From the NCBI GenBank assembly GCA_023053545.1, contig JAKZAN010000005.1, forward strand, positions 6,696,001-6,760,000: 64,000 bases of DNA, written 5' to 3'. The notes under the pieces are model-generated. The model did no database searches and was not told where the DNA came from. It saw only the letters and a list, made by a program, of their open reading frames with translations. Below, piece after piece: positions 27,272 through 43,229 of the stretch. Within the stretch, counting starts at the first letter, position 1; each line of letters opens with the position of its first letter. A program made the translations under genes and the position numbers. This DNA comes from Lepidurus packardi. Lineage: Eukaryota > Arthropoda > Branchiopoda > Notostraca > Triopsidae.

Positions 27272-28047
27272 ATCATGTCTTAAACTTTTTATTTAGAGTC
27301 TTATAAATTAGTTTGCTTCGTTCATAAAGTAGGTGGTAAGGAGCACTATACACGTGCCGTACACTTTCGTTGTTTGAAATAAAAGATGGGCAAAATGGGT
27401 GAATTGATGAAAGGAAATTTGTCTGGCTGCCAAGTAGAACAGGACACAGTAGAACGACATTTAATACTAGAAATGTGCTGTTTATTTTTCTTACAGGCCT
27501 CGAGCTCAGCATGGGGCAGGGCACTATACTTTGATGTTGATCTGGGATTGTGTACCCAAGTGCGAAATGCAGGGCAGCCGTTTGTTACCTCGTTTTCTTT
27601 TTTTGGTCCATTTATCCTGCTCCATTTGCTGGATTATGAACGGAGTACCAGGAATTCCCTACCTTAGGTACCCGCAGTATTGCATTGAGATTGGGGGGAG
27701 CCGATGGGGGTGCCGGCATGACTCCCTCGCAGTTATGCTAATCTAAGGGGCTGTCAACGTAGGTTCAGTACTCAAGCTCGTGTATGCTAAATTTTGCGTT
27801 AGTAGGAAGAGCGTTATCCACCACATTTGTGGACCTCCCCACAAGCCCAAAAACTATAGCATATGTTGTTGTTATGCAGACTCCTCTTTTGCTCAATCTG
27901 GGAAAATCGAACGTTTTGCGCTATAGCCGAAAGAGTGGATAAAAGTTCCTGCTATGCATGGCGGTGATGTGTGGATTGTTGTCCCAAGAAAAGGGGAAAT
28001 ACTTTTGGCCCAGGAGAAGGAAAGAAGTGGAGGGGAATTTCTGAAAG

Positions 28048-28153
28048 GTCTTCGAACAAAATGTCAGAGAAAGAGGGGTAGAGTCGTTAGGCAAAGTTAC
28101 GTCTTCGAATAAAATGTCAGAGAAAGAGGGGTGAGGTTGTTAGGTAAAGTTAC
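28048..28153. repeat. 53 bp tandem duplication
   Basis: 28048-28100 is followed directly by 28101-28153, about 90% identical; both begin GTCTTCGAA and end AAAGTTAC. A simple recent duplication without coding content. Confidence 0.85.
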
Positions 28154-31100
28154 GGGAGTGTGGGAAGATTTTCCAAATGTTTTCAAGTGTAAGGAAACTA
28201 ATGTTTTGAAAAACGTAACTACAGGGGAGCATCAAGCGAGTTCTTGTTGAGTAAGCGGTATATTTCCCCCAACGTGTTTACAATAGGGTTGGTATAAAAA
28301 ATAAATACAAAAACTCTTGTTGTTCCAGTCACGTGGCTTTTTCTTAGATGTCCTTTGCTCCATACCGTTGATGTGCGAGGAGATCTATAAAAGTCGTGCT
28401 AGGCATGTCACAAAGCATTTCCAACGCTAGGGTCGGGCGCGAACATATACTGCACGTTTTCTCCTTGCCTGCTCAACAACATCTTCTCTGGAAACGACAA
28501 CACTAACACGGAAATTCTTGCTTGAACAGGTAAAGCTAACAAATGAGATGCACCGAGTTTTGTGCACCAGACAACACGGTGGAAACGTAAACAGCTTGGC
28601 ATGGGGCAAGTCTTCGTTTCGCTACCGATGAGGTAAATCAAGTTAATAGGGATGCGTAAAAAAGGGACGAAAAGCTCAAGGAAAAACAAGAGAGACATTG
28701 TGTGGTGTATTACGCTGTACCACGAGGGAATATCTATATAGGAGAAATCATACAATTCCTATATTGGGAGATAAAGACATCATTATATCTGGCCCCTTAC
28801 CGGCTACAATATCGACCATAATTCGTCTTTATAAACGCTACGGTGCTCAATGCTCCTTAATTAGAACAAAGCACTTTGCCCCAAATGTGATATAGCGAAA
28901 AGAAAAAAAAACTAGAGCATATTTAACCTAGATTCTTGTTGTTTCGAACATAGTAGCCTAGATCTGAGCTAACGCAGGAGTAATCCCGAGTCTGAGAATA
29001 CATGCCTCCTTATTATGCACGAAGCTTATATACAGACGTCGTTCTTAATACATAGAATACCTTACCTCCTCTTTTACTTGTTGTTGTTCTGGTTTTAAAT
29101 ATAGACCAATACGAACTTTCAACCAGGAAGGCTTAATAACATGCTCTCCCCAAGGAAAAATATAGTCAATTATGCAACACAGCCGTCTGTCCTTTCTCAC
29201 ATCTTCACATCGTGCTGACAAAACACCGAACTTGGGACTCGGTTTTATTTTCCTATCTCCCACAGGGGAATCTTATGCGTTAGTAAACAACCCAATACTC
29301 AAGACTAAGGAACTTATTCAAAGGAAAAAGCAATAAAAGAAACGATAAGTAATTTGGTTTCAAAAGTTCGAAATACAACCCCACATGAAAATAACCACAC
29401 AATTAACCCGTCGCGTACGTCAAGTCTCAAGTTCCTTGAAATGCGCGAAACATTGAGGGAATGCGCCGTTTGTACGTGGCAGTCATGTCAGTCACTGGAA
29501 TGAAAAGCAATAACTTGAGCAATGGGCTCGGTTTGAGCTGTTTGGAGGTTCACGAGAACCCGTACATTGCTCAAGCAATTGTAGACATCAAAGAATCGAG
29601 AAATAACATCTTTAGATATAGCAAGGCGAGGGGGATGTGGAAATAATAACGTTCAGAATTCCTTTGCCTCTGACATGTGCGATGCAATTCTGGTCTCCGC
29701 GAGCCCCACCAACCACGAATGCTAAAGGAAAAAAAAATACACCCGCCCCCGGAAAGCCAAAACTTTAAATACTTCCTCATACGACCCGATCCCCTTCTAA
29801 AATTCGATTAGACGAACTTAGAAGAGGAAAGCGCAACACTATAGAAGGAACTTAAAATGCTGAACCCATTATAAACCATAAAGCAGCCTCGCCAACGAAA
29901 GTTAATTGCATCGCTTGAGTCCAACGAGTATTAAACAAACTGTGTCTGCCTCCCTGCCTTCTTTACTGCGAAGATCCATACTGAAGTGTAAGTTAATATT
30001 TAAACGTTGAGAAAGCTTAACCCTCTATAGTTACGACACATTATCTATACTCAAGATTAGCATTTTAGGAGAAAATAATGGAACTAAACTTTGGTTAAAA
30101 GATATTTCCCGTCCCCTTCGCTTAGGTTCCTTGCTAAAATCGATTTCGCCAGAGAAACACGTTAACGAAAATCGAAGATTTTAGATAAATTGTCGCCTAG
30201 GAAATAAACAATAAGATCTGGAAACTGAAATGTGGAAAAGCGAAACGTTTCTGTCATTGTGTTAGGTTTAGGCAAGAGAAAAAGAAAACAGCCTTTTTAA
30301 AAATAAGCTCCAAACTCCTTATTTACCTATAGCAACGGGGAAATTAACATAAATATAAAATCAATGGAGCCTGCACGCACAGGATGAAGAGTAAGGAAAG
30401 TAGGAAGCTACTAGTCATAAATATACATGGAATACGTAGTGAAACATGAAAAGTTATTTATACACTATTCGTAGATAGGCCATTCGAATTTTGATCGTCT
30501 ACAGACAAAGTTTTCTCTGTTGACTATGCATGATGGTAAGCGTTGTCATTTTTTTTCAATTTTCCCCAAGTCAAGGACTCTTAGCTTTCCATTCACGTCC
30601 TCAACGAGAAAATTAACCATGCTAATAAAAAGTCAATTTGCTGTTTATCTGTTGTCCTGCAGACAAAGAGGATAAAATACAACTACAAAAGAGCTCGAGT
30701 TTCGTTGTAACTACGGGAATTAAAATAGGCACGGCAAGTACGTAGATATCTGCTAAAACTGTTCAACGTTACAATTCTTAGCATAGCTCAAAGAAGAGAA
30801 AGGGATATTCTATAGCAAGGCTATATATCATTGTCGCTCGTTATTTGGCACCCTTCGACAGAAGGACGACCCTTTTAGGATCCGCATGCCTGCTATGCGT
30901 GCCTTCTTTTTATGTTAGCGGTGCATTTCCATTACTGATTGACTAGTAAAGCCCAATGCTGCTCGCCGGATGTTTTCATTGCAGAGATAAAAATACAAGG
31001 GAAAAGCCGGTTACGAGATGCAGTAGAATCGACTGTGCTTTAACGTGATTCACAGCAGCACAGGATGGGGCTAAAACAAAACGTAAATCAAATCTACGCC

Positions 31101-31931
31101 AAGTAGAGTACCTACCGTGTACCCCCTGACCCGAACCCCGACAATAATTGCGCCACGTATATATTCCGAATTACGCAATTATCATGCATATTTTTTTATT
31201 CTTATGTGTTTCACCCAGAATCCCAGAAGCACCAAGGTACCAAATTCTGTATGGGTTTTATCTCCAAGGAAAACTTACATGCGAGTCTTTAAGAAACATG
31301 GTTGAATCGACAAGGAGATAAATGAAGGGCTTTGTTTTCTTTTGCTAGCTTTATCTCAATATTGAAGATAAAAAAAATTATAAATATAAATAAAGACTTC
31401 AAGCTTTCGTTAATGAAGCTAGACGTACCTGCCAGAAGCAGACTTACATACTGTACAACTCTCTTATCAGCAGAAACGGTTTGCAACAACGATTGCTTTA
31501 AGTGACATACGCTTAACGAGGGGTGTTTGAATATGGAAGCATTAGACGCTATAGGCTTGAACTGACTAACCCCTAAGTAATCCATGAAAGAGATTTTTCT
31601 CCCAGTATAAAACTGACACTACAAATGCGCCAAATTACTTTCTCACGAATGCCATCTATGCAGGTATAATTTGATTATAACACTTGGCACATAGCGAAAT
31701 TATTTCTAGTTAATAAACGCTCCACATTTGAGTTACGTATCTTTCAATGAATGATATAAACTAAGCCTTGAGAGCCCTTATATGTAGTACAATACAGTGT
31801 AATACACGCCATTTTGCTTAAATGAACAAAAGTTTGGGCTATAAATTACATAACGAAAAGGAAAAAAGCGTTATAACTTGCATTGAAAACGAACAAATAT
31901 CTTTGAATTAAGGTAAGAGAGATTGGACACT

Positions 31932-33395
31932 TTATTCCCGCTCATCGGTCAGCTCTAAAAACTGGAAGTATTTATCCCGTACGCACTCTCCTTTGGCCGT
32001 AAATACAAAACGATAGTAGCTTCCATCCGCACAGACCACTTCAAATAGTTGACGGACGTTAGCTCAATTAGATTAAGAAACGGTGCATGACCTTACCAAT
32101 AACCGAATTGGAGTCCGCCCCAAAGGCACAAATACAAGGTGGGCCTCCGGGAACTTGAAAACGTGTGAAACTCCATTTCGAAGCAAAGTACTTGGGTAGA
32201 AAAGAAGCATGGGCCAATCTAAAACAATTCGTTGAAGAATTAGTTGGAAAAAACCACACGAGAGACACTTACGAGGATTGCTTGTTCTTTTTCTGGTCTT
32301 CTACAGCAAAAACATGGATAGTTCCATGGTCTGAGGCTACACAGAGTAAAGTGGCATCCGGGTTAAAGTTCAGGCAGTAAATGTGAGCATTATGGGAACC
32401 CCTTCGCAGCTCGCAAAACAAATCTCCATTAAAGGTATCAAATATGCGGATTAAGGTTCCCTACAAAATTGAAAAAAAACCACCTCATTCTTATTAGCTT
32501 AGAAGGGTATGCTGGAAGTACCTTTTCTGACGCAGTAACCAGTTTGTTTCCTTGTGGACTAAGGGCCAAACACGACAAAGGGGCTTCATGAGCCGAGAAT
32601 TCCAAAGGAGGTCTGTCAGTACGAGCCAGGTCGACAATCTGAACTAATCCAGGCCGCCTTCCAGGGAATGCAAGTATAGATTGACTACTATTTGGACACA
32701 AAACACAAAGCCCTAAAATTCCCAAAGAAACATACATAATTTGCTCAGCTAACGGCTTTTATTCTATTTGCAATAAATGAGATACCTCTTGGATTACTGC
32801 ACGTCTCGAAAACGTGCAATTGCTGTGGTACATGGGTAAACGTGTAGACCTTAATCATGGTATCTAAAACCACAACAATGCGGTCACGTCTAAGCCGGAC
32901 GCCTTTAACGGGTCCAGATAACTCTAACTCTATGACAGCTTTCTTTTTCAAATCATCCCATATAAGAACTGTTCACAACAACATTATCAACTTACGCTTT
33001 TTTTACACAATAGAAAGTACCTTTGTTAGCTGAGTATTTTGGGTACTTCCCACCGCCGACCAATGCCAAATAATTACATCTGAAGAGCATTTCTACGTGA
33101 CCAACCCCACCGTCTGCAAAGGTCTCTCTTTCCTTCTCTCTCAACGGGTCACAATTATAAACCCTGAAGCCATCTTCCATCCCACATGCGAAACAACCTA
33201 AATTGGAAAATAAACAAATATAAAATTTGTAGTTGCGCATAAAAAAGGCACTTTTATGATTTTCATTTTGTCATAAAAAAGGGGAAGAAATGTCTATTAA
33301 AAAGAATAAGAAAACAAACCTTGGTCTTGGTTGAATCCAACATAAACCAAACCATTGCTGTACTGATTCCCAGTTTGAAGGCTCTCCAGATTCAT
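31932..33395 (-). CDS. WDR45B: WDR45B (WIPI3), PROPPIN-type WD-repeat autophagy protein
   Basis: Seven-bladed beta-propeller that binds PI3P on forming autophagosomes. Seven exons: 33395-33320, 33197-33021, 32968-32786, 32712-32522, 32460-32273, 32218-32097 and 32038-31932; 347 aa, phases all consistent. Strong family strings: [84 protein letters not shown], the lipid-binding LRRG motif in [31 protein letters not shown] and the end [14 protein letters not shown]. The SKWSF region and LRRG (rather than FRRG with WIPI1/2 features) place it with WDR45B rather than WIPI1/2. The ATG gives [20 protein letters not shown], matching the family start. Confidence 0.95.
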
Positions 33396-33733
33396 AACTG
33401 AAGTCAAGTCTCGAACGCACTCAATACACTGACTATTTAACCATCGGCAATAAATTTAGTTCCAAAAGGCGGAATCTCCTTCAATCTCACTCCACTCACG
33501 ACTCGCAGCAACACCTTCATAACAAACCGTAGCGCCATCTGCAATAACTGCGCACTTTTCGAATTATATGCTCACTGGAAAGCTATGCTTAGTTAATTTT
33601 TAAAATTATAGGTATTTTAGAAGGAAGACATGAATAAGCTTAAAGTGGTATGTATAAGCAATACATTCACAAGCATAACATAACTTTAAGGAACACCAAT
33701 CAGTGGCAGCTAAATGCTCTTTCGGAGGAATGT
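33396..33733. other. Intergenic between WDR45B and inositol monophosphatase
   Basis: 338 bp holding the WDR45B promoter/5' UTR and the end of the upstream same-strand gene. Nothing else is visible. Confidence 0.5.
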
Positions 33734-34900
33734 TCAGTCTCTTTCAAGCGAAATATGGGTCAAAAGCGGAGTAATTTGGTTGGCTAGAGTACCGGAGGCT
33801 GCACACATCATTCGACGTGAGAGTATATCCAGCGGACCTCCATCCGGATCAGTGCAGACTCCGCCTGCTTCACGTACAATAATGTCGCCAGCTGCCATGT
33901 CCCAGGCATGAACTCCGTATTCAACATACGCGTCGGCTCCCCCAAAGGCTACCATTGCCATATTTAAGGCACACGAACCCAACGCACGTATCCTTTACGG
34001 AAAAAGTAAGTTAGTCTCACAATTTCTTTTGCTAATTATGAAATATTCACCCATGGACACGGGGAAGGATCGACTGAAGATTTTTCATGACATTTTCCAT
34101 TTTCTCGGGATCTCGGCTAGTGCCAACTTCTATCAAAACTAACGATTTTCCCAATTCTAAACTGAAACATCGAAGTAGATTTTTTTATTTGGAACTATAA
34201 TGAAATAGTTGCCTGTTTGACTTGAAACAGAAATTCGCTGGTCGTTTAAAAACGCCCCTTTTCCTTTCCGGGCTGTATAGAGTTGATCCATAATGGGATT
34301 ATACACAATGCCGACGACGGCTTCTTTTTTTATCAAAAGACCGATAGATATGCATACACACGGAAAGCCATGAACGAAATTCATTGTTCCATCTACGGGG
34401 TCAATTATCCAGGTAGGATCGTCCGTTAAAACGCATTTCAAGCCTGGTTCTGCTGCCGCAGTTGTTTCTTCTCCAATAAACCTAACCCAAAAATTTATTA
34501 ATATGCTGTTAGACTATAAAAGTAAATTAAATAGTGTATTAATATATAATTTATAATGATATGAGGAACTTATAGAGAAGTTTACTTATGATCGGGAAAT
34601 TCCTGTTTCAGCTTATCAATAAGAAGCTTTTCAACTTCTTGATCCGTTTTTGTGACTAGATCTATCTCCGAGGATTTCATCACAATGCAATGATCTTTTT
34701 TAAATGCAGCTTTAATTACCTGCACGAAATCCATTAATAATATTCATCAAATAGAAATGAAATGGCTTCATGTACCGGTATACGAATACGGTTACGGTAC
34801 ACAATAGTCAATCTTCTGTACTTACTTCACCGGCTTCTTTGGTAAGAGTTAATACGACATCGTAATACTTGTCTAAACATACAGTGTCGTCAGTCTCCAT
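33734..34900 (-). CDS. Inositol monophosphatase (IMPA1-like)
   Basis: Mg2+-dependent, lithium-sensitive phosphatase that makes free inositol for phosphoinositide signalling. Five exons: 34900-34826, 34719-34586, 34481-34213, 34156-34051 and 33992-33734; 280 aa, the usual length. Metal-site motifs are present: FIGEE (Glu ligand), [17 protein letters not shown] (two Asp ligands; Met replaces the usual Thr after DGT) and [18 protein letters not shown] (third Asp). Also [21 protein letters not shown] and [14 protein letters not shown] are typical. Intron 3 uses a GC-AG pair (donor ACAG|GCAACT); the acceptor TTTAG|AATTGG restores the frame. The protein ends HISLERD, close to the vertebrate end. 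Confidence 0.93.
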
Positions 34901-35433
34901 TATAGTCCAATGTCAGCTATTTCAATAATATCTTTAAATTAAAAACTGCTATAGTTTTCTGGAACTACCAAAATAAACTAACAGGTCTAAAATCAACCAG
35001 TTGAAGACGTTCGCTCGACGAAGCTAGCTAAAATTCCCTAGAGATCGAAAGCGCCGACCGTGTCGCTTCTGAGAACCATAACTGTAGTAAAAAATTCTCC
35101 AAAATTTTGGTTTTTCTGTTTGCTCCATAGTTTTATTGTTAAATATACAGGTCCTCCATTTACCAAAATGGTGCTTTGGTGTATACAGTAAAACAGAAAA
35201 CAAGTTACACTTACATTGGGGCAATACTTGTATACACTGTCATGGGCTTGGTCCTGATTGATTCTCATTTGGTCCTTATCAACGGTCAGATAACCACAAA
35301 AAATAGCAGATCTCACGAAACACAACGAACAAGGACGGAATGTTGCCAAAACATCACAGAATAAATATGTTACATCTTAAGTACTCGATATTGGTTAAGG
35401 CTCATATCAAATGTGAAATCCCGTGCCAGGACT
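34901..35433. other. Intergenic, inositol monophosphatase promoter and PTP 3' side
   Basis: 533 bp. Overlapping open frames on both strands (35024-35364) carry no motif. It serves as 5' flank of the phosphatase gene and 3' UTR of the tyrosine phosphatase. Confidence 0.5.
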
Positions 35434-38400
35434 TTACAATGAATCCAATGCAGCACTGTTCAATCGAGTCGCGTAATAATGAACAACCTATCAAAAATAA
35501 AACAATACAATTATAAATGCCAAGTTAAGGTATTATTGATTAAGATTACCTTGTATATAAAATGATACTGTTCTACAGTTTGAACGCAACCCCCTCTTTC
35601 TTGTCGAATTCTACTAACAATTCTGGGGATGTCCACGCACTTATGCTCGTCTATATGTCGCAATGCGATATCAATAGCAATGAACGTCCCTGTTCTTCCC
35701 GTACCAGGACTAACACAAGATTAGCAATAAAAAATACTATTCACGGTTCATTAAATATTTAAATAGGTTACCTGCAGTGAACGACGGCAGGACCTGGATG
35801 GTTATGCAAAAGCGTTCGAGCTTCTAAAAGAATGTTGACAACGTCACGTGGATCTTGTGGCACGCCTTGGGTGGGCCAGCCACTGTACCAGTAATGCGTG
35901 ACTTCTCTGGCCAAATTTTCCTCCAAATTCTACCATCAAACAGAAACCGTTATAATTCCTCGTCATATAGTCTCACGTTTTTTGTCCCACCTTTAACTGA
36001 AGGAATGAAATAACAAAGTTTTCTTTCAATTCCCTCTTTTTAAGGGTGACTTGAAAATCCCCGAACAACCTATGACAGTCTAGTACTTCCGACGGCGGTA
36101 AATACTCCGCACAGCGAGCCTAATAGAACCCAAATCTTGTTAGCTCAAATATTTCTTGTCTTAAATACATTTACCACTCCATTTTCAAGGAAATCCGTTA
36201 ATTGGAATACCAACTTGGCTCGTGTCTCCCAAGCCATTCGCCAAAAATCCTCTACAGTAGATTCCATAGGACCTTGGGAAGCAATATAAAACTTATCTTC
36301 CTCTTTAGGCCCCTAAAGTGAAAGGAGATCCTCATTAGCATCCCCTAACCTAATTTCATCCCATTTGCCGCACAAACCTTAATATAATTTGCATTTATGT
36401 AATACGATATGGGATCCTCCCCAATTTGGGCCAAAACCACTCGAGTTTCCGGAACGGGAATCACATTAGCATACCGATTCTTTGCTTCCGCTCCTCTTGG
36501 CAGTTCGTCCAACCGAGGACCCGGATTGGGAATGTGCGAAAATTCAGCCTCAATAGAAGGTTCTTTTTCCAAGTACAACGCCAACTGAGCTCCCGTTAAC
36601 GAATTACTGGGACCCGTCTAAAAAGAAACGCAAAATAACTCCTGCCAAAGGATTTAAACGCAAATTTTACATTGTCGTCGAAGGCGAAATTCAAAAAAGA
36701 GCGTTTGGACGCTCTTAGTTTGCTTTTGTTGCCTCTACGGAATGACTGGTTGGGGCTCACGTTGTCCATATTGAAAGCATCCAGTCTGCTTGGATTACAT
36801 CGTCTGGCATACGCTGCGCTACGAACTTGGCGTTTCCGCAAAATAATCTGCAGAATTAATGGATAATAGTAAGCTTGACACTTGGCTACAAGAAGTCGCT
36901 AATTACCATCATGATCGCTAGCAAGATTAAAAGAAGAACGAACGCTGAAACAACAATCGCCGCAATAATCCCAGGCTCTAGTCCGGCAGTATACGCGTCC
37001 GTGGGCGTAGGGCTATAATACTCTGGACTGGGTGTGCTAGATTCTTCATCTTTGGCAATATGAGGCGGAAATCTTGTATTAGCAGATGTACTAATCGCTC
37101 CAGAAGTTGTCGTAAACGGGATGCCAAACGGGGTCGTCAGTGCTCTCCCAGTCGTAGTTTTCTTTTTTGAAATCTGAGTCGTAGTTTGAGGCGTGGTCAG
37201 TTCAGTTTCAACATTAGTTTTTACAGTATTTTCCGTAAATGTATTATTCAAAACGGAATTTAAAGTGGTGGATGTATATAAGTCGATTGGAATGCCTGGA
37301 TCAATCACATTGATTTCCGTATCGATCACAGGCAAAGGTTGATCGATACTCGTGCCTAATTCCGTCCCCAGCTCCGCCTCTTGAATCGTTGCAGGTGTCG
37401 TAGAGCTCCAAACTGGCGTGCGTAACGATACTGGTATTTCCGAACCAAGACTGACATTTTCGTCTTCTTCGATGAAGTTAGGCAACGTAATCGGCAACCA
37501 TGTGGCCCCTGCAGTTTCCCCTGACTCATCCTTTTCTTCTACACTTTCCAAAACGGGAGCTACCGTCACTGAAAACCCCAATTCGTTATCTCCGACTTGG
37601 TTTTCCGGTATTTTGCTCAATTCCGGGTTGAAACTACTCTCTGTGGATGGGGCCATAAAGGTCGTGAATTCGCCCGCATTTTCTTCCGGAAATTCAGTCG
37701 TGATGCTTACTTCTGCTACGGGTTCGGCGGTCGTCGTGGGCCTTGCAAACATCGTAAGCTTTGATGTCGTGGTCCGAACAGGCTCAGACGTGCTATGTGT
37801 GGCATTTCGAACTAAAACGTTATTTGCTGTCGGTTTCGGCCTTAAGCTTTGCAGGGTCGGCCTGACTACGGTAGTAATAAACGCTTCCTGTGGTTCAGGT
37901 GACGGCGTCAAATTTGGAATGGTCAGACTTGGCGTTGTCGTGCGAATACGCTGAGGAACCGGCGAACTAACCGGAATTCTGGTCCTTGAAGGAGTGATCT
38001 GCGGTGGAGCGGTCACTGTCGGAACTGACATAGGTCCTCGCGTAGGATTTGGGCGAATTCTAGAGGACGAAGAAGTCGTAGGAACCCCAATGTTGTTGAC
38101 AAAGCCATTGCCGGGGGCCTGTGTTTGGGTCGGCCTGGAAATCGGGGTCCAGTCGTTGTTAATGCTTTGGATGGATTCTATGATTCCCGGTAAAGTTGTT
38201 AAGGAGGGTTCCAGGGTGGAGAAAGCAACGATATTGTTGGTTTGTAGGTTAAGGCCGAGTGGGAGACCCGCGAAGGGGTCATAGGGGTGAGTCGAGGGTC
38301 CTCTCTCGCTTTCTGGCACAGCATCGGTTTTCCGGAACGGCAACAAAGGCGGGGTGGCTTGGAAGTCATTGACGGTATCAAAGTTAAATATATTATCTGG

Positions 38401-38634
38401 TACATGCGTCAAGATCCTTGCCCGGGTCTCGGTTGAATTGCGCGGCGTGACTGTGGTATCCAGGCTTGTCTCGAGAGTCTCTGTCAAGTTTCCTGCGTCT
38501 CCATGAGTCACTAGGATAGCTGCAAGAAAGGGAAAGTATACTCAATTTGTTTAAGAACTCTAAAAAGTATGAACAATAGATACAATCAGCCGTTAAAAAA
38601 TACCTGCTAGAGTGAAAATGACGGCGAGATTCAT
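35434..38634 (-). CDS. Receptor-type protein tyrosine phosphatase with Ser/Thr/Pro-rich ectodomain
   Basis: Single-pass membrane tyrosine phosphatase. Nine exons: 38634-38604, 38519-36907, 36847-36671, 36617-36378, 36312-36175, 36119-35991, 35929-35772, 35709-35550 and 35487-35434; 899 aa. The signal peptide MNLAVIFTLAAILVTHGDAG is followed by ~500 residues of Ser/Thr/Pro-rich mucin-like sequence without folded modules, encoded almost entirely by one 1.6 kb exon, then a transmembrane helix (PGIIAAIVVSAFVLLLILLA). One PTP domain follows: KNRYANVIPVPETRV, YINANYIKG, KFYIASQGPMESTVEDFWRM, HYWYSGWP with Trp-Pro (WPD-loop Asp replaced: WPTQG), signature VVHCSPGTGRTGTFIAID, QTVEQYHFIYK. The catalytic Cys and Arg are present, but the WPD loop reads WPTQ and the loop SPGTG is atypical, so activity may be altered. 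There is no second PTP domain. Confidence 0.9.
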
Positions 38635-40088
38635 TACTGCTTCACAACGTTAACGTTCCTGGGAAAGGAAAAAGTAGAGGACAACTGTTAATTTTAAATG
38701 AATCGATAACAACCCTTTTCAACCCATTTCCTTGCATGTATATTCCTACAGGGGGCTAGGAACGGGTTAAAAAAAATTTGGAAAATAAAGGACAGGGAAC
38801 TCGTCTGCACACCTTGATGCTTTTCAAGGTAAACCACAAGCTCGCAACGTGTCAGAGAAAGGTTAAAAAATCGTCTTATGTGAATTAACGGTTTCGCTTG
38901 AACGGCACCGGAATGCATACACGACGCAACGCAACTAAAGGGGGGCAAATATACGATCAACTAATGGTATGTTGGTAAACGCGGTTTGTTGGCTTAATAA
39001 CGTGTGAACTCGAACTAGACCACATGTGCAACACAATGGACTAGAAAGGAAAAACTTCCCTGAGAATAGGGAAAGGTGTCGTTTTTCCTCACCTGGCTTT
39101 TCCCAAAGTTTTGAATATGATTAAAAGACTGGCATATTTTCCTTACGCTTCATTAGCTGATTATAGATGAGTTTTTTTGTAGTAAGAATAACACGGAAAT
39201 TTGATAGAGCCGAAACGGAACTTTGCTTTGTGAACGGAATCTTTCATTTCTGCTTTGTCATACACAAAGTATGGCACGCAAAAAAGCCACAAAATGGGAT
39301 TGGGGAAGGTCAACTTCCTCGTAACCTCATTCCAGAGCTTTCATGAGTACAAATGTAATATACTAAAGAATAGCGTGATGGGAGGTGTTGAGCCTCAAAA
39401 ATACTTTTAACTGAAAGAATGGTTTCGTCATAAAATCTCAATGAAAGTAGGTTAACTCATGGTTCCTTTCTTGCTACATGTACAGGACGCATGAATTACT
39501 AGCGTTTATGAACTAGGGATGACGAAGTCTAACGATAGACTTTCTGGACAGATCTCATTCCTAGAAAGCTAATGAGTAAGGAAACATAGCGTATGACTAA
39601 CTAGCCACGGTAATTTCGAAAGAAACGCCCCCATTTAGTTTTTAACCGACAAAAATTCAACCGTAAAACAGCCTTTTAAAAGAAACATGGCTTATTTTTA
39701 GCACTAACAGAACTTACCTATTACAAGTTGCTAGTAATAAGTCCTAGAGACATATTTAATCCAGTTTAGGTAGTTCCCTTGCAAACAGAATAACTTTTTT
39801 TCACAGGGACAGACAAACAAACTACAACCTAGCAAATGTCAAAGTGGACTGAAAGTAAACTAATCGATTGCAAAACATCGCACGAGACTTCGTATCCATA
39901 TCGATACCAGTTGTTGCTAAGCATCGATACAAAAAACGGCGGGTAATGCAAGCGTGTTCCATGTATAAAGTAGCAAAACAAAATTAATTTCTTTTCTAAT
40001 CGATTATGTACACAGTATGGTATCGTAGAATTGTTAAATAAGACACAATATGAAAAAAATTTAGATTTAATTCTAGTGTGGGTCATGT
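38635..40088. other. Intergenic, PTP promoter side
   Basis: 1.45 kb between the PTP start and the SUZ12 stop, both on the minus strand. AT-rich, with no recognised coding sequence or repeat family; open frames at 38694-38960 and 39829-40086 have no motifs. Confidence 0.5.
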
Positions 40089-42637
<2,549 letters not shown>

Positions 42638-43229
42638 ACCGTACTTGGACAGATTTTATTAGCAGTCTGTATTAAGAACTACAGTTTTTGAGCACCCACA
42701 TACTATGTATAACAAACCCGAAACTTCTACTTCACTAGAAAAACTGAAAAAAAAGCAAAGGACAGTTCCCAACCGCCAGAAGCAGAACAACCGAAGAAAA
42801 ACCGCTGTTCGCAGTGGCGGGAGGGCAAATGCAACGACGCCAAAACTTACTGTATAATTTTCTACTCTTTTGAACTTATGATTCGAAATTAGATATGTAA
42901 ACTATTATATATAATACTTAAATAAATATGAAATAAAATATGATTGGCCATAAATCCAAATCAAAGCTAACAAGTCACAACGTTGCCTTCTCTTTCGTGC
43001 AACTTTTGTTGACAAGTAAGCTAAAAACAAATTTTCTTGACTTGTATCTTAGAAAACCTAACTACCTACAAGCCATCCGTGTTTTTAAACGTAGGGAGTC
43101 TCATTAGTACTTTAATAGTTATTCTTTGGCTTAATTCATTTACGTTGATGTGTAATAATTTCCTAAAAAAATCTCCGTGTGAAGCTAGGGAACGCAAGAT
43201 TGATCATTTCCATTCGTTTGTTTTCTAGG
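42638..43229. promoter_or_regulatory. Divergent promoter region of SUZ12 and RPL36
   Basis: About 590 bp between the two start codons. A pyrimidine-rich CCTTCTCTTTCG at 42986-42997 resembles the 5' TOP start of ribosomal protein mRNAs. A donor GACAA|GTAAGC follows at 43011-43020 and an acceptor TTTTCTAG directly precedes the RPL36 ATG, implying a short non-coding first exon (about 42986-43015) and a ~213 bp 5' UTR intron. Confidence 0.6.

Larger units (their letters stand above)
26355..31931. other. Large gene-poor intergenic interval
   Basis: 5.6 kb upstream of the GTPase and downstream of WDR45B. It contains an open frame of possible coding character at 26801-27271, a 53 bp tandem duplication at 28048-28153, and AT-rich sequence without recognised genes. 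Open frames at 28408-28755, 29045-29263 and 31289-31585 look spurious. An unrecognised non-coding or lineage-specific gene cannot be excluded. Confidence 0.5.

Noticed and set aside
28408-28755. 115-codon minus-strand frame in the gene-poor interval
   Set aside because: No family motif, no splice partners, residue composition like chance AT-rich translation.
37418-37954. 178-codon plus-strand frame opposite the PTP ectodomain
   Set aside because: Antisense shadow of a low-complexity Ser/Thr/Pro-rich exon with biased codons.
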